Assembly: GCA_021155965.1 (NCBI GenBank)
Contig: JAJNBJ010000003.1
Span: 62,001 to 126,000 of the forward strand
Source: Flavipsychrobacter sp.
GTDB lineage: Bacteria; Bacteroidota; Bacteroidia; Chitinophagales; Chitinophagaceae
DNA length: 64,000 nt
Reading direction: 5' to 3'
Shown: one piece after another, positions 1 through 7,831 of the stretch
How positions within the stretch are numbered: position 1 is the stretch's first letter
How the letters are laid out: the number at the start of each line of letters is the position of its first letter
Position numbers and translations under genes: made by a program
Notes under the pieces: model-generated
Database searches by the model: none
The model's input: the letters and a program-made list of their open reading frames with translations, nothing else
Told to the model about the DNA's origin: nothing

Positions 1-1232
1 TTTTCGGATTCGGCGTAGTAGGAGAAGGGTTATACAAAGTACTGGCTCATACGCCAACGCTAAACGCGCAGATCAAGCACATATGCATCAAGCACCAGGA
101 TAAACACCGAAATGCACCGGCGGAATTATTCACAACCAATGCCAGCGAATTGCTGAATGATAAGGAGATAAATGTCATCATAGAACTGATTGATGATGCT
201 GATGCTGCTTACCGCATAGTGACAAAAGCGCTGCGCAGTAAAAAGGCAGTGGTAAGCGCTAATAAAAAACTTATTGCAGAGCATATAGAAGAACTAATAG
301 CATTGCAACAGGAATATGATACGCCATTCCTTTATGAGGCGGCCTGCTGCGCGAGTATCCCTGTGATACGCAACCTGGAAGAATATTATGATAATGACTT
401 ATTGCAAGGACTAAGTGGCATAGTAAATGGCTCAACCAACTATATTCTCACCAAGGTATTCAGGGAAAAGAAAAGCTTTGATGATGCTTTGCTGCAGGCT
501 CAGGTTGAGGGTTTTGCTGAGAGTAATCCTGCTTTGGATATAGAGGGAATTGATGCAGTAAATAAGCTAAGCATATTGCTGGTGCATGCTTATGGCATTA
601 TCTCGTCTCCGCAGGCATTGCTGCATACCGGCATCCAGAATTTGCAGGCATCTGACGCTGTATTTGCTAAAGAGAAAGGCTATGAGATAAAATTGGTAGC
701 ACAAGCACGGAAATTGAGTGATGGTAAAGTAGCAGCCCTAGTACTTCTTCAATTCGTTAAAAACGATAGCCAGCTATATACCGTGAACAATGAATATAAT
801 GGCGTGGTGATAGAAAGCAGTCTTGCTGATAAGCAGTTCTTTTATGGTAAGGGAGCCGGGGGCTTCCCTACTGCATCAGCTGTACTTAGTGACCTGTCTG
901 CATTACGGTATAATTACAGGTATGAATACAAAAAGCTGCATTACCAGGAACCTTCAGAATTAAGCACTGATTTTTACCTGAAAGTGTGCATCAGCTTCAA
1001 AGGGCTGTTACTGGTGCCACATGAGCGTTTTGACCGTGTACTGGAATGGAGCAGTAACGAACAGAGATGCCACGTAACAGGTATTGTGCATTATTCGGAA
1101 CTGGCAAATAATGATTGGTGGAAACAGCCTAATGTTTCGTTGATCCTCTACCCTGATGGCATATTGGATAATTACAAACCACAAAAGGTGCATGAGACTG
1201 CTGAAGAGGAATTTGTAGAGCAATTTATATAA
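1..1232 (+). CDS. hom: Homoserine dehydrogenase, 5'-truncated by the window edge
   Basis: NAD(P)-dependent reduction of aspartate semialdehyde to homoserine, on the route to threonine and methionine. The frame is open from base 3 and reads GFGVVGEGLY at once, the Rossmann GxGxxG loop, so only a few N-terminal residues lie outside the window; 409 residues are visible. Family motifs follow: VVSANKKLIAEH (the conserved lysine region), GLSGIVNGSTNYIL, and the substrate-site block around FAESNPALDIEGIDAVNKL. The C-terminal ~90 residues are not a clear ACT domain by eye, so feedback control by threonine cannot be asserted. Transcription ends at a perfect palindrome just after the stop codon. Confidence 0.93.
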   Translation, partial: FGFGVVGEGLYKVLAHTPTLNAQIKHICIKHQDKHRNAPAELFTTNASELLNDKEINVIIELIDDADAAYRIVTKALRSKKAVVSANKKLIAEHIEELIALQQEYDTPFLYEAACCASIPVIRNLEEYYDNDLLQGLSGIVNGSTNYILTKVFREKKSFDDALLQAQVEGFAESNPALDIEGIDAVNKLSILLVHAYGIISSPQALLHTGIQNLQASDAVFAKEKGYEIKLVAQARKLSDGKVAALVLLQFVKNDSQLYTVNNEYNGVVIESSLADKQFFYGKGAGGFPTASAVLSDLSALRYNYRYEYKKLHYQEPSELSTDFYLKVCISFKGLLLVPHERFDRVLEWSSNEQRCHVTGIVHYSELANNDWWKQPNVSLILYPDGILDNYKPQKVHETAEEEFVEQFI

Positions 1233-1239
1233 ATGCACT

Positions 1240-1271
1240 TAGTAGAGCCGGAATGCATTCCGGCTCTACTA
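1240..1271. terminator. Perfect 32-bp palindrome, probable bidirectional terminator
   Basis: TAGTAGAGCCGGAATG is followed directly by its exact reverse complement, giving 16 paired bases per arm. It sits between the convergent hom and hydrolase genes. Its last three bases are the TAG stop codon (minus strand) of the hydrolase. U-runs on either side are poor, so it may be a dispersed palindromic repeat that also serves as a terminator. Confidence 0.6.
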
Positions 1272-2171
1272 CCCTTTTACCATAGTGTTTATTTTATGCG
1301 CTATGCTATCGGCATAATAAAAGGAGCCCCAAATGTGCCTGTGCCTTATCTCGTAGAATGATTTGGGATTATTGGCATTATCATATATCTTTTTGCCCAT
1401 CCAGAATGGTATAGATTCATCTTCTGTGCTGTGTATCACCAACACAGGTTTATGAAATTGCCTTATGGAACGGAAGGCGCTGTACTGCTCTTTCACCAGC
1501 ATCATTGCTAAAAATTTGATGGGGAACCTGGTTGCCGCTACCTCTTTATGAGAGGAGAATGCCCCCTCCATTACTACCCCATCTATTAGTTGCTCGTTCT
1601 TTTGTGCCGCGGCAGCAGCAAGGTGCCCTCCCAGTGACTGCCCATAGATCACTATTTTAGTGCCAGCTACATCAGGCCTGGTGCGGATATATGCAAGGGC
1701 GCTGGTAGCATCGTTCAGTATATTTTTCCTGGTTGGCTTACCTTCTGAAAAGCCATAACCGCTGTAATCAAAAACAAACGCCTGGAAACCCTGTTTAGCC
1801 ATATTTGCTGCACCATAAAAGTGCTTGGTAACATTTCCGCCGTTGCCATGCAAGATCAAGAGTGTAGTAGTCGGTTTCTTGCCAATAGGCTTAATGAACC
1901 AACCGTTCAGTTTATGCCCTGCCATATTCTTAAAGACAACACTCTCTATGGTATATTCCGTAGTCAGTGGTTCTTCCTTATCATTAGTGAAGGTAGGCTG
2001 GAAGTTATCACCTATATGCAGGTAGGTCAACCAGGAAGTATCCCGCATATAATTGGTGATGACTGCTTTTTTAACTCCTGCCGGTATCTTTTCTGCCCTG
2101 TAGAACGATTTATTAAAGGAGCAGGAGGCAAGGCAGAGCAACAGTAAAATGTATCCGGTATTTAGTCTCAT
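1269..2171 (-). CDS. Alpha/beta-hydrolase lipoprotein
   Basis: A 300-residue serine hydrolase of the alpha/beta fold, probably membrane-anchored. The N-terminus has a hydrophobic stretch ending in the lipobox LASC (Cys17). The oxyanion-side motif LHGNGG lies near 107-112, the nucleophile elbow GQSLGG places Ser179, the acid is probably Asp251 in STEDESIPF, and the base is His277 or His279 near the C-terminus. The fold matches the ABHD13/BEM46-like (DUF-type 'YfhR') hydrolases; the substrate cannot be deduced. The gene is monocistronic, converging on hom, and its stop codon lies inside the palindrome at 1240-1271. Confidence 0.85.
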   Translation of the reverse strand: MRLNTGYILLLLCLASCSFNKSFYRAEKIPAGVKKAVITNYMRDTSWLTYLHIGDNFQPTFTNDKEEPLTTEYTIESVVFKNMAGHKLNGWFIKPIGKKPTTTLLILHGNGGNVTKHFYGAANMAKQGFQAFVFDYSGYGFSEGKPTRKNILNDATSALAYIRTRPDVAGTKIVIYGQSLGGHLAAAAAQKNEQLIDGVVMEGAFSSHKEVAATRFPIKFLAMMLVKEQYSAFRSIRQFHKPVLVIHSTEDESIPFWMGKKIYDNANNPKSFYEIRHRHIWGSFYYADSIAHKINTMVKG

Positions 2172-2290
2172 CAGGTATCTAAATTACAGCAATTTACAAT
2201 ATCAGAACTGCCAATAAAAGCAGTTGATTACCAATGTCTAAGCCATATTGTCCGCTCTAAGTCTATTTATATGCCAAAATTTCCCAATAA

Positions 2291-2298
2291 TAAGTTTG
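2291..2298 (+). promoter_or_regulatory. -7 promoter box upstream of clpB
   Basis: TAAGTTTG matches the Bacteroidota -7 consensus TAnnTTTG and lies 42 nt before the ATG at 2341. It falls inside the longer open frame that begins at 2248, which argues for the downstream start. No convincing -33 TTG was found. No heat-shock operator was recognised. Confidence 0.5.
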
Positions 2299-2340
2299 GA
2301 ACGTTTTTTATGGATATATATTAAACCGAATTTTAGCATT

Positions 2341-4962
2341 ATGAACTTAAACAATTTTACCATAAAGGCCCAGGAAATTGTGCAGCAGGCACAACAACTG
2401 GCTTTTAATAACCAAAGCCCGAATATTGAAACAGCCCACATTTTACAGGCGCTGCTCAACGACAACGATGGGCCGATATCTTATTTGCTCAAAAAGAATA
2501 ACGTTAACATCAGCTTTGTGGAAGGCAAGCTGAAGGAACAAATAAACCGCCTGCCTAAGATACAGGGTGGCGAACCAGCCCAGAACATAAGCCGTGAAGC
2601 AAATAATGCCATATTGCGCACAGCCAATATACTAAAGACATTTGGCGATGAATTTGTTACTCCCGAGCATATATTAATAGCTCTTTTGCAGGTGAACGAC
2701 GACACAGGCAAATTGCTGAAGGATGCCGGCCTTACAGAGAAAGGACTGGTAGCAGCGATCAAGGAACTGCGGAAAGGTAGCACAGTAAATTCCCAGACAT
2801 CAGAGCAGCAATACAATTCCCTGCAACGCTATGCCAAGAACCTGAATGAGCTTGCACGCAGTGGCAAGTTGGACCCGGTAATAGGCAGGGACGAAGAGAT
2901 ACGTCGCACACTGCATATACTTTCCCGCCGGTCTAAAAATAACCCTATCCTTGTCGGCGAACCTGGCGTAGGTAAGACAGCAATAGTTGAAGGGCTGGCG
3001 CACCGTATCATTAACGGGGATGTGCCAGACAACCTGAAGTCAAAGTTCATTTTTGCGCTGGATATGGGAGCACTGATGGCGGGTGCAAAATATCGTGGGG
3101 AGTTCGAGGAAAGGTTGAAAGCAGTAATAAAAGAAGTAGCAGAAAGCGATGGCTCGCTGATACTGTTCATAGATGAGATACATACCCTGATTGGTGCAGG
3201 TGCTATGGAAGGCGCCATGGATGCTGCGAACATTCTTAAACCTGCACTTGCCCGTGGCGAGCTCCGTGCAATAGGCGCCACCACGCTTAACGAATATCAA
3301 AAGTATTTTGAGAAGGATAAGGCACTGGAACGCCGTTTTCAGAAGGTGTTTGTGGATGAGCCTACTCCGGAGGACGCGATATCTATCCTCCGTGGCCTAA
3401 AAGACCGCTACGAAAGCCACCACCAGGTGCGTATAAAGGATGAGGCAATCATATCGGCAGTGGAGCTGTCACATAGATATATCACAGACCGTTTTCTGCC
3501 GGATAAGGCGATAGACCTAATAGATGAAAGCGCAGCCAAGCTGAAACTGGAATTGAACTCCATGCCCGAAGAACTGGACGAGCTGGAGCGCAGGATACGC
3601 CAACTGGAGATAGAGCGTGAAGCCATTAAGAGAGAAAAAGACGATGAAAAGCTGAAAGAATTAGGACAGGAAATATCATTATTGAGCGTACAGCGCGACA
3701 CACTGAAAGCTAAATGGCTGGAAGAAAAAGAAATTGTAGATAAGATAAATAAGGCCAAAACCAACATAGAACACCTGAAACTGGAAGCTGAGCAGGCTGA
3801 GCGTGAGGGCAACTATGGCCGCGTGGCCGAGATACGTTATGGCAAGGTGCAGCAGGAAGAAGCTATCATAGATCAGCTATCGAAGCAGTTGCATGCTATG
3901 GATGACCAGCACAAACGATTGTTGAAGGAGGAAGTGGACGCTGAGGATATAGCAGAAAACGTTGCCAAGGCTACCGGCATACCTGTGCAGCGCATGATGA
4001 CCAGCGAGAGGGAAAAGCTGCTGAACCTGGAAGATGAACTGCATAAGCGTGTTGTTGGGCAAGATGAAGCTATAGAGGCTGTGGCGGATGCTATACGTCG
4101 CGGACGTGCCGGTTTGCAGGATCCAAGAAAGCCAATTGGTTCTTTCATATTCCTTGGCACTACCGGCGTGGGTAAAACAGAATTAGCAAAAGCACTTGCA
4201 GAGATACTGTTTGACGACGACACTATGATGACGCGGATAGACATGAGTGAATACCAGGAGAAACACAGCGTAAGCCGAATGGTAGGCGCACCTCCGGGAT
4301 ATGTGGGTTATGATGAGGGTGGGCAGCTAACCGAAGCGGTGCGCAGGAAACCATACTCTGTGGTATTGCTGGATGAGATAGAAAAAGCACACCCTGATGT
4401 ATTCAATGTATTGCTGCAGGTGCTGGATGATGGCCGGCTGACAGATAATAAAGGCCGCGTGGTGAACTTTAAGAACACCATCGTGATTATGACGAGCAAT
4501 ATGGGAAGCCATATAATACAGGAGAACTTTGCAGACCTGAAAGATAAGGATATAGATAATATAGTGGATGCCACCAAAGAGCAGGTAATGGAAGTACTAC
4601 GCCAATCATTACGGCCTGAATTCCTGAACCGTATAGATGATGTGATCATGTTCCGCCCGCTGATGAAGAAGGAGATAAAGGGCATCATACGCATACAACT
4701 GGAATTATTGCAGAAACAACTGCTTACACAAGGCATCAACCTGCAATTCACCGATTATGCACTTGATTACCTGGCAGGGCGCGGCTTTGATCCGCAATAT
4801 GGTGCCCGCCCATTAAAGAGGGTTATCCAGAAAGATATCATCAACCTGCTGAGTAAAAAGATAATTGGCGGCGAGATAGATAAATCGAAACCGGTGTTGA
4901 TAGATGTTTTTGATGGTGTGGTGGTGATGAGGAATGAGGTGCCGGATGGGAGTAAGGTATAA
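2341..4962 (+). CDS. clpB: ATP-dependent disaggregase ClpB
   Basis: Hexameric AAA+ chaperone that, with DnaK, resolubilises aggregated proteins after heat stress. The 873 residues match the usual ClpB length. Order: Clp N-domain (1-145), AAA1 with Walker A GEPGVGKT (206-213, Lys212), the long coiled-coil middle domain with many charged heptads (about 410-535, ClpB rather than ClpA/C), AAA2 with Walker A GTTGVGKT (606-613), and the D2-small domain. The open frame extends 31 codons further upstream, but MNLNNFTIKAQ is the conserved N-terminus and a -7 box lies between the two possible starts. A strong hairpin follows the stop. Confidence 0.98.
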   Translation: MNLNNFTIKAQEIVQQAQQLAFNNQSPNIETAHILQALLNDNDGPISYLLKKNNVNISFVEGKLKEQINRLPKIQGGEPAQNISREANNAILRTANILKTFGDEFVTPEHILIALLQVNDDTGKLLKDAGLTEKGLVAAIKELRKGSTVNSQTSEQQYNSLQRYAKNLNELARSGKLDPVIGRDEEIRRTLHILSRRSKNNPILVGEPGVGKTAIVEGLAHRIINGDVPDNLKSKFIFALDMGALMAGAKYRGEFEERLKAVIKEVAESDGSLILFIDEIHTLIGAGAMEGAMDAANILKPALARGELRAIGATTLNEYQKYFEKDKALERRFQKVFVDEPTPEDAISILRGLKDRYESHHQVRIKDEAIISAVELSHRYITDRFLPDKAIDLIDESAAKLKLELNSMPEELDELERRIRQLEIEREAIKREKDDEKLKELGQEISLLSVQRDTLKAKWLEEKEIVDKINKAKTNIEHLKLEAEQAEREGNYGRVAEIRYGKVQQEEAIIDQLSKQLHAMDDQHKRLLKEEVDAEDIAENVAKATGIPVQRMMTSEREKLLNLEDELHKRVVGQDEAIEAVADAIRRGRAGLQDPRKPIGSFIFLGTTGVGKTELAKALAEILFDDDTMMTRIDMSEYQEKHSVSRMVGAPPGYVGYDEGGQLTEAVRRKPYSVVLLDEIEKAHPDVFNVLLQVLDDGRLTDNKGRVVNFKNTIVIMTSNMGSHIIQENFADLKDKDIDNIVDATKEQVMEVLRQSLRPEFLNRIDDVIMFRPLMKKEIKGIIRIQLELLQKQLLTQGINLQFTDYALDYLAGRGFDPQYGARPLKRVIQKDIINLLSKKIIGGEIDKSKPVLIDVFDGVVVMRNEVPDGSKV

Positions 4963-4980
4963 GATACGGTTCGCATTATA

Positions 4981-5013
4981 ATAATAAAGCGCGGTTTAGC
5001 CGCGCTTTATTAT
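4981..5013. terminator. Bidirectional rho-independent terminator
   Basis: A 14-bp perfect stem (ATAATAAAGCGCGG at 4981-4994 with its complement at 5000-5013) and a 5-nt loop TTTAG. The A/T-rich outer stem supplies U-runs on both strands. It serves clpB and the convergent minus-strand gene at 5036. Confidence 0.9.
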
Positions 5014-5035
5014 AAAATATACAATTCTGTAATTA

Positions 5036-5527
5036 TTATAGCTTTGGCTTGAATATTAAATTTCCACGAGTTAAAATATTTATCTCCGAAGTACTAATAG
5101 GCTTAAGCGACAAACTATCAGTTGACAATTTATCTTTAATCTTGACCTTCTTTTGAGAGCCTAAGATAACAGCGCTAACGGGAGGTTCTCTCCAATTCAA
5201 AGGAAAATAATAGCTTTCAACAATTGTATTTTTAATTACCTTCATTATTATCAACTCTTGTCTAATATTCGGGTTGTCGTCATGTGAAATACCCGATATT
5301 TCTCTTTCAAAGACATATACGGTGTACCTACCAACTTCCAAACTTAAGACGAGTTTTTTTATACTATCTATTGCACAGGTATCTACCTTGCTAATAATAT
5401 TGTGGAAATTAAAATCAGAATTATACTTTATCTGCTCTAAATAAAACGCACTATCCTGACCTTTTGCGTCACCCAAAAAAGAAAAACACAAAATTAACAC
5501 AGCTGTTATTCTTCCTGCGCTATTCAT
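5036..5527 (-). CDS. Small secreted protein of unknown function
   Basis: A 163-residue protein not recognised as any named family. Residues 1-23 form a signal peptide (hydrophobic AVLILCFSFLGDA, then GQDSAF). The mature part is hydrophilic with alternating beta-like segments and a basic C-terminus, and no cysteine pair or catalytic motif is evident. Its ATG (5525-5527) directly abuts the stop codon of the TMTC-like gene upstream, so the two are cotranscribed and translation is probably coupled. This is the only hint of a role, as a periplasmic partner or target of the membrane enzyme. Local base composition is more AT-rich than the flanking genes, suggesting later acquisition (inference). Confidence 0.7.
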   Translation of the reverse strand: MNSAGRITAVLILCFSFLGDAKGQDSAFYLEQIKYNSDFNFHNIISKVDTCAIDSIKKLVLSLEVGRYTVYVFEREISGISHDDNPNIRQELIIMKVIKNTIVESYYFPLNWREPPVSAVILGSQKKVKIKDKLSTDSLSLKPISTSEINILTRGNLIFKPKL

Positions 5528-7774
5528 TTACTCCAGTTTAAAATTAGAATACACCTGCTTTGCCAGTGCCTCAAATTTTCTTGCCATATCCATATTGCCT
5601 TTCTTCTGGTAAGATAAAGCCAGGTAAGGCAAATCACCATTTTTCGGGGTAAGGTTGTACTCCTTTGTCAATATCTCTATGGCTGCATCATACTGTTGTG
5701 TATTGTAGTACAGCTTGCCAAGGTTAGAGTACGCCAGTATATAATTCGGGTTAATGGAGATGGCTTTTTTGAATTGTTCTGCAGCCTGCGGGTATTTCTT
5801 GGTATTCAGGTATATGGCGCCCATCATATTAAGGGCATCGAGGTCGTTTGGCGCAGCGGCCAGTACCTGCTTCATATAAAATTCAACTGAATCATACTTT
5901 TGCAGCATGTAATACGATGTGGCCAGCTTTTTAGTCACATCCATGTTGCCGGGCTCAAAAACAAGGTATTGGGCAAAGTTCCTGGCAGCCGAATCATGCG
6001 CATTTACTTTGCTGTAGCAATTGCCCAAATTCATGTAAACAAACTTAAAGCTGGGATTAGCTTCTACCGATCTCAACAGGTACGGTATCGCCTCCCTGAA
6101 TTTGCCCAGGTTAATATAAACACTGCCCAGGTTATTGTTTGCAATACTGTTCATTGGTTTTATGGCAAGAGCTTTCAGGTTGGCAGCAATGGCGGAATCG
6201 TACATATGAAGCCGCTCCATCACCCTGCCCATTTGCACATGTGCTTCTGCAAATTCGGGATATATCACCAGCGCCTGTCTCAGCAATTGCATACTTTCAA
6301 TATCCATCTCCCTGCGTTTCAGGCTGTCTGTTTCTTCGGGGTATAAATTCTCCGATATAGCAGTAGCGAGAAACTGGTTTATCCTTGCATCGTTGGGCGA
6401 CTTCTCAAGGTCTGCCTTATATAATGTGTATTCATCCTTCCAGTCAAAATTGCGGGCAATGGTCATGCCGCCATACATAAGGCATAAGGGTATGAGTATG
6501 GTCAATACTTTAGAGTTTTTCAGGCTTTGTATATTAGTTGCCTGCTCTTTCAGTATCCATTTTTCTATTGCCAGCGCCACAGCAATGCACATGCCGGTAG
6601 ATGCAAAAAAGGCAAAACGCTCTGCCATTTCAGCCCCCATCAGGAAGGGAAAGTTGGAGAACAGGAACAGGGTACCCAGGTAAAAAACAATAGCAAACAC
6701 CCAGGGATCCTTCTTGTTTTTTATGAACCTGGAGATAGCTACGAATACCAACCCACCATATGCTAGTATGGAGAGTATTGCCCTTATATCGCCAAAACCT
6801 ACGAATGGTATTGCATTATAAGAGTAATTAGCCAGCAGTGGATATGGAATGAACATCAGCCATAAATACTTGCCGATGATGTAGAACTCAGTAGCGATCT
6901 TGGATGCCACCGAAGGCGCCTGGCTAAGTGCATTATCTATAAAATCTATTGCGGTACCAGGCTGGTTAGCATCGTATTTATCCAATACCACCGTACGGAT
7001 AGCAAGGAAGATACCGGTAGCCACAAGCATGCCCACCGTAATAAAAACAGCCCGCTTTTTATCTTCATTTGCATAGAAGAAAAACAATAGAGGAATGATG
7101 CCAACAAAGGCAATAACTGTTTCTTTTGAGATATAGGCTAGATACAAAGCAAATATGCCAAGCAGCAACTGTGCCATTTTGCCCTGCTTCATATAATTCA
7201 TGAACAAGTTCAGCGACCAGAAGCCAAAGAAATAACTCATCAGTTCATCACGGCTTTTTATATTGGCAACAACCTCTGTATGTATTGGGTGTACCGCAAA
7301 GATCAGCGCGGCAATAAAGGCAATGGCTGTTTTTTTCTCACCGAAAAATTTATTGAGGAATAAAAACAGCATAATAACGCAACCAATAAACGTAAGGATA
7401 TTAAAAAAGTGATAGCCAACAGGACTTGCCCCGAACAACTCATACTCAATAGCAAACATCACCAACGATAGAGGCCGGTACAGGTCATTGGGTATTACCA
7501 GGTACCCCCTCATGTGCGGCGTGGTCAACAGGTCCACTACCCCACCAAAGCCCTGCTGCACATAAACGTTATCCCTAAGTACCATTTTATCATCCAGCAC
7601 AAAGCCGTTTTGCAGGGTATTGGCATACAACGCAAATGAAACAACCGCCAGAATAATGCACAGGTATTTTACAGAAAACCATTTTGACACCTCGCTTTTC
7701 ACAGCCTTCTGTTGCACCGGTTGTTTTGCTGGTGCTTGTTTAGGTATTGGTTTGTTTTGGGGGGTCTTAGCCAT
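5528..7774 (-). CDS. TMTC-like polytopic membrane protein with C-terminal TPRs
   Basis: A 748-residue protein. After a basic/proline N-terminus (1-32) a membrane helix is followed by a loop with LDDKMVLRDN, the acidic pair expected of GT-C enzymes, then YRPLSLVMFAIEYELFG, HPIHTEVVANIKSRDE and about ten membrane helices to ~430. Residues ~470-745 are five or more TPRs (for example AIANNNLGSVYINLGKFREA). This is the architecture of eukaryotic TMTC O-mannosyltransferases, whose DD, YRPL and HP.HTE motifs are shared. Bacterial members are uncharacterised, so the transferase activity is inference. It is paralogous to the gene at 7832-10003 and followed without a gap by a secreted protein gene. Confidence 0.8.
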   Translation of the reverse strand: MAKTPQNKPIPKQAPAKQPVQQKAVKSEVSKWFSVKYLCIILAVVSFALYANTLQNGFVLDDKMVLRDNVYVQQGFGGVVDLLTTPHMRGYLVIPNDLYRPLSLVMFAIEYELFGASPVGYHFFNILTFIGCVIMLFLFLNKFFGEKKTAIAFIAALIFAVHPIHTEVVANIKSRDELMSYFFGFWSLNLFMNYMKQGKMAQLLLGIFALYLAYISKETVIAFVGIIPLLFFFYANEDKKRAVFITVGMLVATGIFLAIRTVVLDKYDANQPGTAIDFIDNALSQAPSVASKIATEFYIIGKYLWLMFIPYPLLANYSYNAIPFVGFGDIRAILSILAYGGLVFVAISRFIKNKKDPWVFAIVFYLGTLFLFSNFPFLMGAEMAERFAFFASTGMCIAVALAIEKWILKEQATNIQSLKNSKVLTILIPLCLMYGGMTIARNFDWKDEYTLYKADLEKSPNDARINQFLATAISENLYPEETDSLKRREMDIESMQLLRQALVIYPEFAEAHVQMGRVMERLHMYDSAIAANLKALAIKPMNSIANNNLGSVYINLGKFREAIPYLLRSVEANPSFKFVYMNLGNCYSKVNAHDSAARNFAQYLVFEPGNMDVTKKLATSYYMLQKYDSVEFYMKQVLAAAPNDLDALNMMGAIYLNTKKYPQAAEQFKKAISINPNYILAYSNLGKLYYNTQQYDAAIEILTKEYNLTPKNGDLPYLALSYQKKGNMDMARKFEALAKQVYSNFKLE

Positions 7775-7779
7775 AGCTT

Positions 7780-7787
7780 CAAAAATA
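7780..7787 (-). promoter_or_regulatory. -7 promoter box of the TMTC-like gene
   Basis: Minus-strand TATTTTTG, an exact TAnnTTTG match, ends 5 nt before the ATG (7774). The transcript would start at or next to the start codon, so it is probably leaderless. Confidence 0.55.
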
Positions 7788-7831
7788 TAAAGTAATGGGT
7801 AAAAAAGTAGTTTTATCCATTTAAGAAATTA

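Noticed and set aside
2248-2340. 31-residue extension of ClpB
   Set aside because: The -7 box TAAGTTTG lies inside it, and MNLNNFTIKAQ matches the ClpB N-terminus.
3408-3812. Long antisense frames inside clpB and other genes
   Set aside because: They mirror the codon bias of the sense gene, read as low-complexity serine-rich sequence and have no start signals.
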